Shown: one piece after another, positions 13,982 to 22,268 of the stretch
Layout: each line of letters starts with the position of its first letter
How positions within the stretch are numbered: the first letter of the stretch is position 1
From: JAYVJM01 sp043769275
GTDB lineage: Bacteria > Pseudomonadota > Gammaproteobacteria > Pseudomonadales > UBA7239
Assembly: GCA_043769275.1 (NCBI GenBank)
Contig: JAYVJM010000057.1
Location: forward strand, 1-22,469
DNA length: 22,469 nt
Direction: 5' to 3'
Made by a program: the position numbers and the translations under genes
Notes under the pieces: model-generated
Database searches by the model: none
What the model saw: only the letters and a program-made list of their open reading frames with translations
Told to the model about the DNA's origin: nothing

Positions 13982-15511
13982 ATGAGCCGCTTAGTCCTTG
14001 TTGTCGATAAGCTGGAAGACTGGCATGCGCTCTACCCGTCCGATGATGTCATCAGTGCCCAAGATTATATTCAGCATTTCCAGACCCAAAAGCGAGTGCA
14101 GATTATCAACTTATGCCGTCGCTACCGCTATTTGAGCGTGGGTTATTACGTGTCTCTGCTGGCAGAGGCGCGGGGGCATCGCGTGATACCGTCGGCGCGC
14201 ACCTTGAGCGATCTCAACGAAAAAGCGCTGTTTGGTTTGCTGATGGAAGATTTCGACAAACAGTTGTCGCAGCATTACGGCGAGCGCGACGGCCTGCAAT
14301 TTAGTTGCAAGGTTTTTTTTGGGCAGACACGCGAGCCGGCGGTGAAAGATGTCGCGCGGCAGATTTTCGAAAGTTACGCCGCGCCGATTATGGAACTGAA
14401 TTTCCATCGTAAAGGCCATTGGAAATTGCTGTCGGTGCAGTTGATCGGATTTCCCAGCTTGGAAGACGATGAGGAAACTGCTTTTGCTAATGCGCTGAAT
14501 GTGTTTTCTAACAAAGTGTGGCGCGTACAAAAGCCGGATAAAAGCTATCGTTATGATTTGGCGATGTTAGTCAACCCGAACGAGAAGTTGCCGCCCAGTG
14601 ACGAGGCTGCTTTGCGCAAGTTTGAAAAAGCGGGCAAAAAACACGGCATTCTGGTTGAGCGTATTAGCAAAAAAGACCTGTACCGACTGGCGGAATACGA
14701 CGCGCTATTCATTCGTGAAACAACCGCCGTGCAGCACCACAGCTACCGCTTTGCGTGCAAGGCGGCCGCTGAGGATATGGTTGTCATCGACGACCCTGAG
14801 TCTATTTTAAAATGCACCAACAAAATTTATTTGGCCAGTTTGTTGTCTACCTACAAGCTGCCTGCGCCTAAAACGTGCATCCTAGATAAACAAACAATAC
14901 GCACAGCGCAAACGATTATTGATGAACTGGGTTTGCCTATTGTGCTGAAAATCCCTGACGGCTCTTTTTCCATTGGCGTGAGTAAAGCCAGCTCGGCGGC
15001 GGAACTGCAAAGCGGGCTGGATACGCTATTTCAGCGCAGTGCGCTGGTGCTGGCGCAAGAATACGTCTACACCGATTTCGACTGGCGTATCGGCGTGCTC
15101 AACGGGCAGGCACTGTATGCCTGCCGTTATCACATGGCCAAAAATCACTGGCAGATTTACCATCATCAGGGCGAGAAAACACGCTATGGCGCATCGGATG
15201 CTGTCGCGTTAGTGGATGTGCCTTGTGCGGTTATGAAAGCGGCGCTTGGCATCTGCAAGCGCATTGGCAATGGGCTTTATGGTGTCGATTTAAAACAGAA
15301 GGGCGACCGAGTTTTTATTATTGAGGTGAATGACAATCCTTCGATTGCCTCCGGCGTAGAGGACGCTTTTCTCAAGGACGCGCTCTATGACACCATCATG
15401 GCGGAATTTCGCCGCCGCCTTGATGTGGCGGGTGCTCAATCGTCCTTCGACAAGCTCAGAACGAACGGTTATCAGGCGCGCCCCGTTCGTGGTGAGCCTG
15501 TTGAACCATGA
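13982..15511 (+). CDS. RimK-like ATP-grasp ligase with RLAN-type N-terminal domain
   Basis: ATP-grasp ligases of the RimK branch join an amino acid to a carboxyl group through an acyl phosphate. The 509-residue protein has an N-terminal domain of the RimK-like-ligase-associated type (roughly 1-170, beginning MSRLVLVVDKLEDW). A C-terminal ATP-grasp core (roughly 270-485) contains LPIVLKIPDGSFSIGVSKAS (nucleotide-binding lysine and glycine-rich loop) and GLYGVDLKQKGDRVFIIEVN followed by DNPSI (metal-binding acidic residues and Asn). I choose the ATG at 13982, with GGAGA eight bases upstream, over that at 13970. The last ~25 residues (SSFDKLRTNG then VRGEPVEP) are REP translation, so the native C-terminus has been replaced or extended. 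It is divergent from the GNAT gene and probably functions with it. Confidence 0.9.
   Translation: MSRLVLVVDKLEDWHALYPSDDVISAQDYIQHFQTQKRVQIINLCRRYRYLSVGYYVSLLAEARGHRVIPSARTLSDLNEKALFGLLMEDFDKQLSQHYGERDGLQFSCKVFFGQTREPAVKDVARQIFESYAAPIMELNFHRKGHWKLLSVQLIGFPSLEDDEETAFANALNVFSNKVWRVQKPDKSYRYDLAMLVNPNEKLPPSDEAALRKFEKAGKKHGILVERISKKDLYRLAEYDALFIRETTAVQHHSYRFACKAAAEDMVVIDDPESILKCTNKIYLASLLSTYKLPAPKTCILDKQTIRTAQTIIDELGLPIVLKIPDGSFSIGVSKASSAAELQSGLDTLFQRSALVLAQEYVYTDFDWRIGVLNGQALYACRYHMAKNHWQIYHHQGEKTRYGASDAVALVDVPCAVMKAALGICKRIGNGLYGVDLKQKGDRVFIIEVNDNPSIASGVEDAFLKDALYDTIMAEFRRRLDVAGAQSSFDKLRTNGYQARPVRGEPVEP
15441..15508. repeat. REP-like element forming the 3' end of the ATP-grasp gene
   Basis: cgtccttcgacaagctcaga (from 15441) with acgaacggtt, and ccgttcgtggtgagcctgtt (15483-15502), are opposed arms of the window's REP family. 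The element lies inside the open frame and the TGA at 15509-15511 directly follows it. Confidence 0.8.
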
Positions 15512-15537
15512 ACTGAATCGCATGCGTCAGTACGAAC

Positions 15538-16764
15538 CTAAATCGTCTCTCTGTCCGACAGCCCCATCAAATATAGAATGCCATCCAACCCTAAGGTAGA
15601 CAGCGACTGCTGCGCGCGCGCGCGCACGATGGGCTTTGCGCGAAAGGCAATACCCAAACCCGCGATGCTCAACATGGGCAAGTCATTGGCGCCGTCGCCC
15701 ACGGCAATGACTTGCTCCATCCGAAAGCCTTCCTGTTGCGCTATGTCACGGAGCAACTGCGCTTTGCGCGCACCATCGACAATTTCACCCAATACGCGAC
15801 CCGTTAGTTTGCCCTCAACAATCTCAAGCGTGTTGGCGTGCACATAATCAATGCCTAGCTTTTGTTGCAGCATTTTCCCAAAAAAACAGAAGCCGCCGGA
15901 AAGGATCGCGGTTTTGTAGCCCAACTTTTGCAAGGTGCGAATAAGTGTTTCTGCGCCTTCATTTAACGATAGTCGTGCGGCGACACGCGTCAAAGCGGCT
16001 TCGTCCAAGCCTTGCAGAAAAGACACACGCAAGCGCAGGCTTTCACGAAAATCTAGCTCGCCGTGCATAGCGCGGTCGGTGATGGCGGCCACTTCCGCGC
16101 CCATGCCGGCCTCCAGTGCCAGCTCGTCGATCACTTCAGCGTCAATCAGCGTGGAGTCCATATCAAAAGCAACAAGGCGTCTATTGCGCCGAAACACACT
16201 GTCTTCCTGAAACGCAATGTCTACATCCATCGCGTTGCCTAGCGCCATAAACTCGCGCTGTAGAGCGCTGGTATCGGCCACTTGCCCGCGCACAGAAAAC
16301 TCGACACACGCTTTGCCGGTTTTGCTGGCCTGTGGCGCGTCAAGATTTTCCAGCGGCACGCGACCCGACAGGCGTGTGATGTTGTCGATATTCAGCCCGC
16401 GTTCGGCGGCCACGATGGCGACGCGGGCGATGTGGCCAGCAGACAGCTTACGTGCCAGCAGCGTGATGATATGACGCGGTTTGCCTTGCTGCCCTACCCA
16501 TTCTTGGTAGCTTTCGGCACTGATAGGGCGGAAGTGCACGCCTAGGTGCAAGTCGTGCAGACGAAACAAAATGTCGCGCAGAACGGGGCCGGAGTCACGC
16601 TCTTCAGGCACCTCTACCAGCAGCCCCAACGACAGCGAGTCATGGATTACCGCTTGGCCGATATCCAGCACATTGACACCGTAATGCGCCAATATGCCGG
16701 TTATGCTCGACGTTACGCCCGGTTGGTCGCGCCCGCTCACGCTAATCAAAATAATTTCTCGCAT
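15538..16764 (-). CDS. serB: Phosphoserine phosphatase
   Basis: SerB releases phosphate from 3-phosphoserine, the last step of serine synthesis. The 408-residue protein has an N-terminal half with ACT-like features (ILISVSGRDQPGVTSSITGI, residues 5-24). A C-terminal HAD phosphatase follows: motif I D201-M-D203-S-T, motif II around AILSGGFCFFG, and motif III/IV GDGANDLPM at 356-364. The arrangement matches pseudomonad SerB. The ATG at 16764 has GGAG nine bases upstream and gives the family N-terminus MREIILISVSG; a start at 16788 would precede the ribosome-binding site. It is convergent with the ATP-grasp gene (26 bp between stops) and lies about 105 bp downstream of the lectin gene. Confidence 0.95.
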   Translation of the reverse strand: MREIILISVSGRDQPGVTSSITGILAHYGVNVLDIGQAVIHDSLSLGLLVEVPEERDSGPVLRDILFRLHDLHLGVHFRPISAESYQEWVGQQGKPRHIITLLARKLSAGHIARVAIVAAERGLNIDNITRLSGRVPLENLDAPQASKTGKACVEFSVRGQVADTSALQREFMALGNAMDVDIAFQEDSVFRRNRRLVAFDMDSTLIDAEVIDELALEAGMGAEVAAITDRAMHGELDFRESLRLRVSFLQGLDEAALTRVAARLSLNEGAETLIRTLQKLGYKTAILSGGFCFFGKMLQQKLGIDYVHANTLEIVEGKLTGRVLGEIVDGARKAQLLRDIAQQEGFRMEQVIAVGDGANDLPMLSIAGLGIAFRAKPIVRARAQQSLSTLGLDGILYLMGLSDRETI

Positions 16765-16803
16765 CCGCTTTATCTCCACCTTCGTCATACGGCGACGGCG
16801 GGT

Positions 16804-16809
16804 ATTATA
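16804..16809 (-). promoter_or_regulatory. Likely -10 element of the serB promoter
   Basis: On the minus strand a perfect TATAAT lies 40 bp upstream of the serB start and would give a leader of roughly 30 bases. No good -35 hexamer is seen at the right distance, so the call is tentative. Confidence 0.4.
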
Positions 16810-16869
16810 CGGTCAGAGTGCGTACAAGCTGTTTTCCTTGGCCAAGGCGAGCCGTGCTGCATGCGGGCT

Positions 16870-17526
16870 TTAGTTTACGGATACAAAATGCCAGCTTTGG
16901 CTTTTGTCGCCACTGCAGTTCATCATAATTACACCCGCTCCTTCGGTGCGGCTAGAAGATTCAATACCAAAACACAGCTTACTATTGCTGCGGTTTTTGA
17001 GTAGTTTATTTGTCCTTGTCCATTTTTGATCGGGTTTCGCGTCGCATCTTGATAGCGTTGGACGGGCTCCCTCCTTCGCATTTTTGTCTACAGTAGCAAG
17101 GCATAGGCTATTGGCTTTAAATTTGATGGTTTCGCCGTTGCCAAGCCACTCCTGCTCTGTGCCGTAATTACACGGGGAGACTGTCAGTTTTGGGTTTTTC
17201 GCCGTTTTCACGGGTGCAGTAATACAAAAGCCGTTCATGTCGGACACCATGTTCATTACGGCAACCGGCACCCTCTTTGATAGCAATGTTGGTCGATTTA
17301 TTGCAGGATTTATTGCGGGGCTTAGAGATTGATTTGTATTTGGGTTTACAGGCGCGCGCGCCGGTGGGTGAGCCGGCGTGCGCGCCAAGCGGGCGGCACT
17401 CGCATGGAGCGGTGTAAATAGCAAGAAAAAAGGCAGTGCGCCGCACAAAAAGCCATTTGTTACGAAACGCTCCCAGTGTTTTTTGGGTTTAAACAAAACG
17501 TGTATTTCTTCAGATGGCCTTGGCAT
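16870..17526 (-). CDS. Secreted ricin-type beta-trefoil lectin-domain protein
   Basis: The 218-residue protein has a signal or anchor segment (FLCGALPFFLLFTPLHASA, about 26-44) and a Pro/Ala/Asn-rich linker (about 48-80). A single ricin-B-type beta-trefoil occupies about 88-218. The three repeats each end in the diagnostic Q-x-W motif: QEW 125-127, QKW 167-169, QSW 210-212. Cysteines at 101/119, 142/161 and 185/204 are spaced like the disulfides of such domains. These domains usually bind carbohydrate. There is no attached catalytic domain, so it may be a free-standing glycan-binding protein. ATG at 17526 is preceded by AAGGAA about ten bases upstream. It precedes serB, but no functional link is apparent. 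Confidence 0.8.
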   Translation of the reverse strand: MPRPSEEIHVLFKPKKHWERFVTNGFLCGALPFFLLFTPLHASAARLARTPAHPPARAPVNPNTNQSLSPAINPAINRPTLLSKRVPVAVMNMVSDMNGFCITAPVKTAKNPKLTVSPCNYGTEQEWLGNGETIKFKANSLCLATVDKNAKEGARPTLSRCDAKPDQKWTRTNKLLKNRSNSKLCFGIESSSRTEGAGVIMMNCSGDKSQSWHFVSVN

Positions 17527-17737
17527 TTTTAGCGTTCCTTCTATGAATAAAATATGTTTTTTTGAAAAGCGACGAGAGAGACCGTTTTCCCTTTAATCCA
17601 CTGTCGCTTTAGGCAAGCTTAGTTAAGCGTGCGCAAATTGCTGTTTTTCTTGCTGAAAGTAACGGGATGGTTCGAGTCTCCTTAAACCGTGCTGCGCTTC
17701 AGAGTAGAATCCGCCGCACGCGACAGTTGGAGTTTTT

Positions 17738-18622
17738 ATGCACGCATCAGATCAAGACCGTATCGCGCCCACCCGCAAACAACATAGCGCTCCTGCTGTT
17801 GTTCTTATTGTTGCGGCTGTGCTGGCGGCAGGCTGGTTTTATTACGTGGAAAAAGAGGCCTTGCCGGTATTGCCACCGGCCGTCTCTACGCTGTTTGGCA
17901 AAGCGCCGCCAGTCGCTGCTCCGCCTGTGCCGATTTCTGCACCTGTTAACCCGCCCTCGCAGTTGGAAGAGCAAATTGTTGGCAGCGAGCCGCCACTTTC
18001 GCCTGTGGCAGATGCGCAGCCTTTGCCGAGCTTGGCCGAATCGGATACGCAGCTCAAAGCAGATATCGCCAATATCGTGGCCAGTCCGGCGCGTGATTTG
18101 TTGGCGCGGTACGGTTGGAACTTGCCCTTGATCCCGCGTTTTGTCGTATTTGTGAACGCGCTCGCAGAGGGTAAGTTCAGTGCCAAACTCAGTCCGCTTT
18201 CCGCTCCTAAAGCGGCTTTTAGTGTGAGTGCTACGGCACCGCGCCTAATGACGGCCGTTGCGCAGGCGCGCTATAACGTCTACATACAGTCATTGGTTGC
18301 TATTGATCCACAGGCGGCAGCCGAGCTTTATCGTCGCTACTATCCGCTGTTACAAGGTGCTTATGCGGAACTGGGCGAGAAAAAAACCTTTCATTCGGTG
18401 ATGTTAAGGGCTGTGGATAAACTCTTGGCGACACCAGAGCTAACCCAGCCCTTGCTATTACAGCCGGTGGATAAAGCCGGCCTTTATCGCTTTGCCGACC
18501 TGTCCATTGAGTCATTGCCGGCCGCGCAAAAACCCCTGCTGCGCATGGGAGTGGAAAATGCGCGTTCGTTAAAAAGTTGGCTGCGGCACTTTAGGGCAGC
18601 ACTGTTAGCGCCTCCGCGCTGA
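17738..18622 (+). CDS. DUF3014-family membrane-anchored protein
   Basis: This 294-residue protein of unknown function has a short cytoplasmic N-terminus and one membrane helix (about 21-37, VVLIVAAVLAAGWFYYV). A Pro/Ala-rich periplasmic linker (about 45-100) follows. The folded domain resembles DUF3014: PLPSLAESD, RFVVFVNALAEG, YRRYYPLLQGAYAELG and LPAAQKPLLRMGVENARSLK. Start ATG 17738 has TTGGAG about six bases upstream. A short GC hairpin (CGCGCT 18615-18620, AGCGCG 18624-18629) spans its stop and may be part of a terminator. The neighbouring genes do not indicate its role. Confidence 0.82.
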   Translation: MHASDQDRIAPTRKQHSAPAVVLIVAAVLAAGWFYYVEKEALPVLPPAVSTLFGKAPPVAAPPVPISAPVNPPSQLEEQIVGSEPPLSPVADAQPLPSLAESDTQLKADIANIVASPARDLLARYGWNLPLIPRFVVFVNALAEGKFSAKLSPLSAPKAAFSVSATAPRLMTAVAQARYNVYIQSLVAIDPQAAAELYRRYYPLLQGAYAELGEKKTFHSVMLRAVDKLLATPELTQPLLLQPVDKAGLYRFADLSIESLPAAQKPLLRMGVENARSLKSWLRHFRAALLAPPR

Positions 18623-18657
18623 TAGCGCGCTCAACTTATCCACAGCGTACTCACAGC

Positions 18658-19016
18658 TTGCGCCCGTTTGTTGCACAGGATATTTACCGCTATACCTGTG
18701 AGCGTATTTTTCTAGGCTGGCTGACAGGTGCGCCTGCGCTGCTGGCATCATTGCAAAAGGGTGTGGATGGCATCGAAAATCACCCCGAGCACCTGCGTTT
18801 TACTTTGCAGGCTCTGTTTGCTTTTTCTCTTTTTTGTACGGCAACCAGTGGCCAGACAGTTGTGTGGAAGCAGACTACAAAGCCTATCGAAGCCTGCTAT
18901 ACAAGAGCGGCACGAATAGCTGGCTGAAACAACAGGGCGGGATGGTGGAGGTGTTTTGTGGCCATGAAGACCACAATTTTACGGTCTATCAATTGCGGCG
19001 GTGGCAGGCAGGCTAA
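18658..19016 (+). pseudogene. Small uncharacterised gene broken at a T run
   Basis: From a TTG at 18658 a frame reads DIYRYTCERIFLGWLTGAPA through LQALFAFSLF. It loses sense at a run of six T (18830-18835). The next frame then reads LYGNQWPDSCVEADYKAYRS and VEVFCGHEDHNFTVYQLRRW to a stop at 19016. Restoring one T joins them into about 119 residues with cysteines suggesting an exported protein. I do not recognise the family. The true N-terminus is unclear: no ATG or good ribosome-binding site precedes the frame, so the start may also be lost. A homopolymer sequencing error would give the same picture. Confidence 0.42.
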
Positions 19017-19031
19017 CCCTGTTTTCACTGG

Positions 19032-19056
19032 TGGTTCGACAAGATCACCATGAATG
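19032..19056. repeat. Degenerate REP-like half element
   Basis: ggttcgacaagatcaccatg is a worn form of the REP arm seen at 15483-15508. It lies in the gap between the broken small gene and the end of the FG-GAP gene. Confidence 0.45.
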
Positions 19057-20170
19057 GCACGATGCTCTGTTTGTCCGGAACCTGTCCAAGGACGGAACTG
19101 CTGGCTTACAAGGTGCCATCTACTTTAACCGCCCACACATACACTCTGCCCGTTTTGGTTTTGTTTTTTGTGTACAAAGGGGCGGAGCTGATAAGGTCAG
19201 GCGTGCCGCTGCCCCGCGTGTCGGCGCTGGCAACCGCAAACCCTAGCTTGGCATCTTTTTGCTCGCCTGACTGGCTAAACAGCAGGGGAAATTCTCTTTT
19301 GCTGTTGTTTAAGTAGACGAATACCGCACCGGCATTTCTGCCGCCTGCGCTGTTTCCGGGCGCGCCGACGATCAGCGCACTACTGTGCAATGGATCAATA
19401 TTGGGCATGATGCCAAGGCTGGAGCCGAAGACAGCCGCTTTCGTGCTGCCGTATTTTTCTGTAATGACGCGGTGGTCAGCACCTGAATAAATGGTGATTT
19501 TTCCGGCTTTGGCAAGTTTTACGTTTTTGCCGTCGATGGCCGTTGTGGGTGATGCGAAGGGGCTGCCGACCGCAAAATCACCTTTTTGGTCGCCGTCGAT
19601 ATCGTCCACAACGCTAAAACCAAAACCATCGCCGACTATGCGGTACAGCTCTGTGCCACTAACGCCTGACAGCACCTTGATGATGCCGGCGTTTTTCTTT
19701 TTTTTCTGTGTGCCGTTGGCTGCCACGTCGTACCCAAATGCGCCGCTGACAATGTCGGCCACACCGTCGCCATCAATGTCTGGCACAGCGGCGGTACTTG
19801 TGCCGAAGCCATCGCCAGCACTGTCACCCTGCGCTTCCCAAATTTTCTGGCCATCTTTGCCGGAAAACAGGGTTATTTTTCCTTTGCCGGAGGGCAGTAA
19901 GCTGTCCGCTATGGTTTCGTCGTAGCCGTCATGATCTATATCGGGCACGGCAGCCATGCTGGTGCCGAGCTTGTCGCCTTGGCTGCCTAAGAGGGTGCGC
20001 GTGACTTGCCCGTCATTGGAAAATTCGCTGATGCGCCCAGCATCTCGGCCCGCTGTTGCGTCATCCGCTTTGTTCGCGCCGACGAGCCAGCCAACCGTGT
20101 TGTCGCGTTTGATCGAGCCGACGATGGCACCAAAGCCGTCGTTGGCGCGCAGACCTTGCAGGTTGCGCAC

Positions 20171-20183
20171 TGCATTGCATTGC
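20171..20183. repeat. 5-bp tandem duplication breaking the FG-GAP gene
   Basis: tgcat is repeated at 20171-20175 and 20176-20180 and followed by tgc. Deleting one unit gives the coding-strand reading R-N-A-V-R-N-L-Q-G with no break. A single-base loss elsewhere nearby is the alternative. Confidence 0.7.
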
Positions 20184-20527
20184 GTTGTCTTATGTTGAAA
20201 ATGTGCACCCTTCCTGCCGCTTTTAGTGTGCTGACTTTGCTGTTTTGTTCCACGCGGGCATCGGCTAAAGATGCACCGACAATGAAGTAGTTTCCATGGA
20301 CACCATTCGCTTGGCCGGCATCGGAAACCGTAGTGCCTAGGCGCTCACTAGGTTCGCCGTCGATAAAGCCGAGCAGTTTGGCGTTGGCGGGAATTTGATC
20401 GCAGTTATCGCCTATCAGGTCGCCATCACCATCTGCTTGGTCGGTGTTGACAATGTTGGGGCAGTTGTCTGTCGTATTTAATACACCATCGCCGTCAATG
20501 TCTGTTGGTGTGACAGATGGCGCGGCG

Positions 20528-20617
20528 GGCGTTTGTGTTGCGGGAGGCGTTTGTGTTGCGGGAGGCGTTTGCGTTGCGGGAGGCGTTTGCGTTGCGGGGG
20601 GCGTTTGCGTTGCGGGG
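20528..20617. repeat. Five 18-bp tandem repeats encoding the TPPATQ linker
   Basis: Five head-to-tail units of ggcgtttgtgttgcggga, differing at two positions (t/c and a/g), encode TPPATQ on the minus strand. The 18-bp unit keeps the frame, so copy number can vary without breaking the protein. It forms a Pro/Thr-rich spacer between calcium-binding domains. Confidence 0.92.
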
Positions 20618-21996
20618 GGTGTAACTGCGCAGCCATCGGCTCCCACTGTGGTGCCGGCTGGTGTACCGCCACAGGCATCAACACTGTCTTTTATGCCATC
20701 GCCATCGCCGTCGCCGGCAATGGCGTTGGCAGCACCACCAAAGCTGAAAAACTGTCCGTTGGTTAAACTCAAGGTGGCTTGGCCGTTGACCAGTGGTATT
20801 TCTGTTACGCCGCCGGTAAAAGCAGGGGAGGCGCTCATCAAAAGATGTGTGGCGGCAGTGCTGGTTGTGCGAATCGTCACATTGCCCACTGTGCCGCTCT
20901 TCTGTACTTTCCATACGCGCGCCATTCTGGCGGTGGCGGCTCCCGGGTAGGTGAAGGCGCTGTAAGCCAAGGGTGCGTCGTTATCGCCGACGATCAAAAA
21001 GCTGTTGTCTACGGAAAAGCTGTTGGCATTGGTTGCGTTGCTGCTGGCGATGGTGGAGCCTAGCGCAATCGTCACTTGCCCCGCCGTGGTATCCCAACCC
21101 TGCGATTGTTTTTGATTGAGCGTGGTGCTGTCGTCCCGTCCGATACCCATGATGCGGTTGTTATAGTTGGCATCCGCTGGCCAAATGACAGTGCCTGCGC
21201 CGTTCACGCCCGTCCACGGCAATTGTTTGGTGCCGAGTGTTATGCCGTATTTCAGTGCGACATAACTTTCCAGCATGTTGATAACCTCATCTGGCTGCTG
21301 CCATAAAATAATGACTTCGGCGATGCTGCCCGCATGAAAATCATTATTGGTCGCCGAATAACTGGAGCCAATTTTTACACCTCCGTCTTCACCAAAAAGG
21401 GACTCTTGGTCTATTGGGACTGAGGCGTAGATCAGTCCGTTGACGCGGAGCACCGCTGTGCGCTCATACCGGCCATAGGCCGCCACTGCTACGTTGGCGC
21501 GATTGGTGCGAACGGCAGGGTCAGCCGCATTGCTTTTCAGAAAATCAATATTATTGTGCCGCATGAGTATGTCGGTCGCGGTGCCATTGCCGGACAGCGT
21601 GTGTGCGCCACCACTCACCGAGCCCAAAAGACTGCCTGTCGCGCCCCTGTTTTTGAAAACGACCACTTTGGTGTATTCACCATTCTCGTACACTATGCTT
21701 TGTGCGGTTATTAAAAAGTCATTTGTAAAATCGATTGCAGGATTGAAGTTCGCGTCATTTTGCACAAGCGCTGGCTGGCTGCCGGGTGCAGCATTAAAGG
21801 CATCGTTGCCGCTGCCGCTTTGATCGCCCCAAGCCGAAACCTTTGTGGTACCCGTCACGCCCCTATCTGCCTGTAACCATAGCAAGGGGGTGGGTGCAGA
21901 CGTTGGTGCTCCTATATTTCTTGCTTGCGCAAAGTTGATGGCATTTAAGCCTAAGCAACCAAACAGCCCAAGCATGCACAAATGGCGATAACGCAC

Positions 21997-22268
21997 AACA
22001 CATACCCCAACAGCAAAATGGAGAAACAGCGGTTATCTATAGGTATAGTCAGCATAAGGGGGTACGTCAATACGAGGCACGGTGCTATTGATGCGTTTAT
22101 CCTAGAAAAAGCAGTTGCCGCCGCGCTCATGCTTCGATACGTGGCGAAAAGCCGCACTGCTCAGCACGAACGGAAGATCACCAATCGGGCGAACAGTTTT
22201 AATTGATATGCTGTTTTATGACGCGGTGTATTAAGTCGGCTTAATCCGTTATTGATCACTATAGTTAA
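21997..22268. other. Intergenic region with one REP-like half site
   Basis: This gap upstream of the FG-GAP gene should hold its promoter, though none is clear. gctcagcacgaacgg (22159-22173), with tcatgcttcgatac nearby at 22128-22141, is a decayed copy of the REP family. Short open frames here look like chance. Confidence 0.45.

Larger units (their letters stand above)
19106..21996 (-). pseudogene. Large secreted LamG / thrombospondin type 3 / FG-GAP repeat protein, frameshifted
   Basis: A GTG at 21996 (GGGG eight bases upstream) opens a protein with a signal peptide (about 1-25). A LamG/concanavalin-like region (about 30-250, TPLLWLQADRGVTGTTKVSA, WGDQSGSGNDAF) follows, then calcium-binding thrombospondin type 3 repeats (GDGDGDGIKDSVDACGGTPA and DIDGDGVLNTTDNCP). 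These flank a TPPATQ linker repeated five times. Near 20171 the frame is lost; in another frame the protein resumes as VRNLQGLRANDGFGAIVGSI. It then runs through several FG-GAP/integrin-alpha-like repeats (VPDIDGDGVADIVSGAFGYD, LIVGAPGNSAGGRNAG) to a stop at 19106. Removing one copy of a 5-bp tandem repeat restores a single frame of about 961 residues. Such proteins act at the cell surface in adhesion or polysaccharide binding. As it stands, the propeller would not be made. Confidence 0.85.

Noticed and set aside
15612..15625. Alternating GC run, possible Z-DNA or slippage site
   Set aside because: It lies in the serB coding sequence and encodes the Arg-Ala stretch of a normal C-terminus; the frame is intact.
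19689..19712. A-rich run (coding strand) in the FG-GAP gene as a frameshift site
   Set aside because: The run reads in frame as lysines and the protein continues normally across it.
20528..20617. Short regular repeats resembling a CRISPR array
   Set aside because: The units are contiguous with no spacers, keep a reading frame and encode a Pro/Thr linker.
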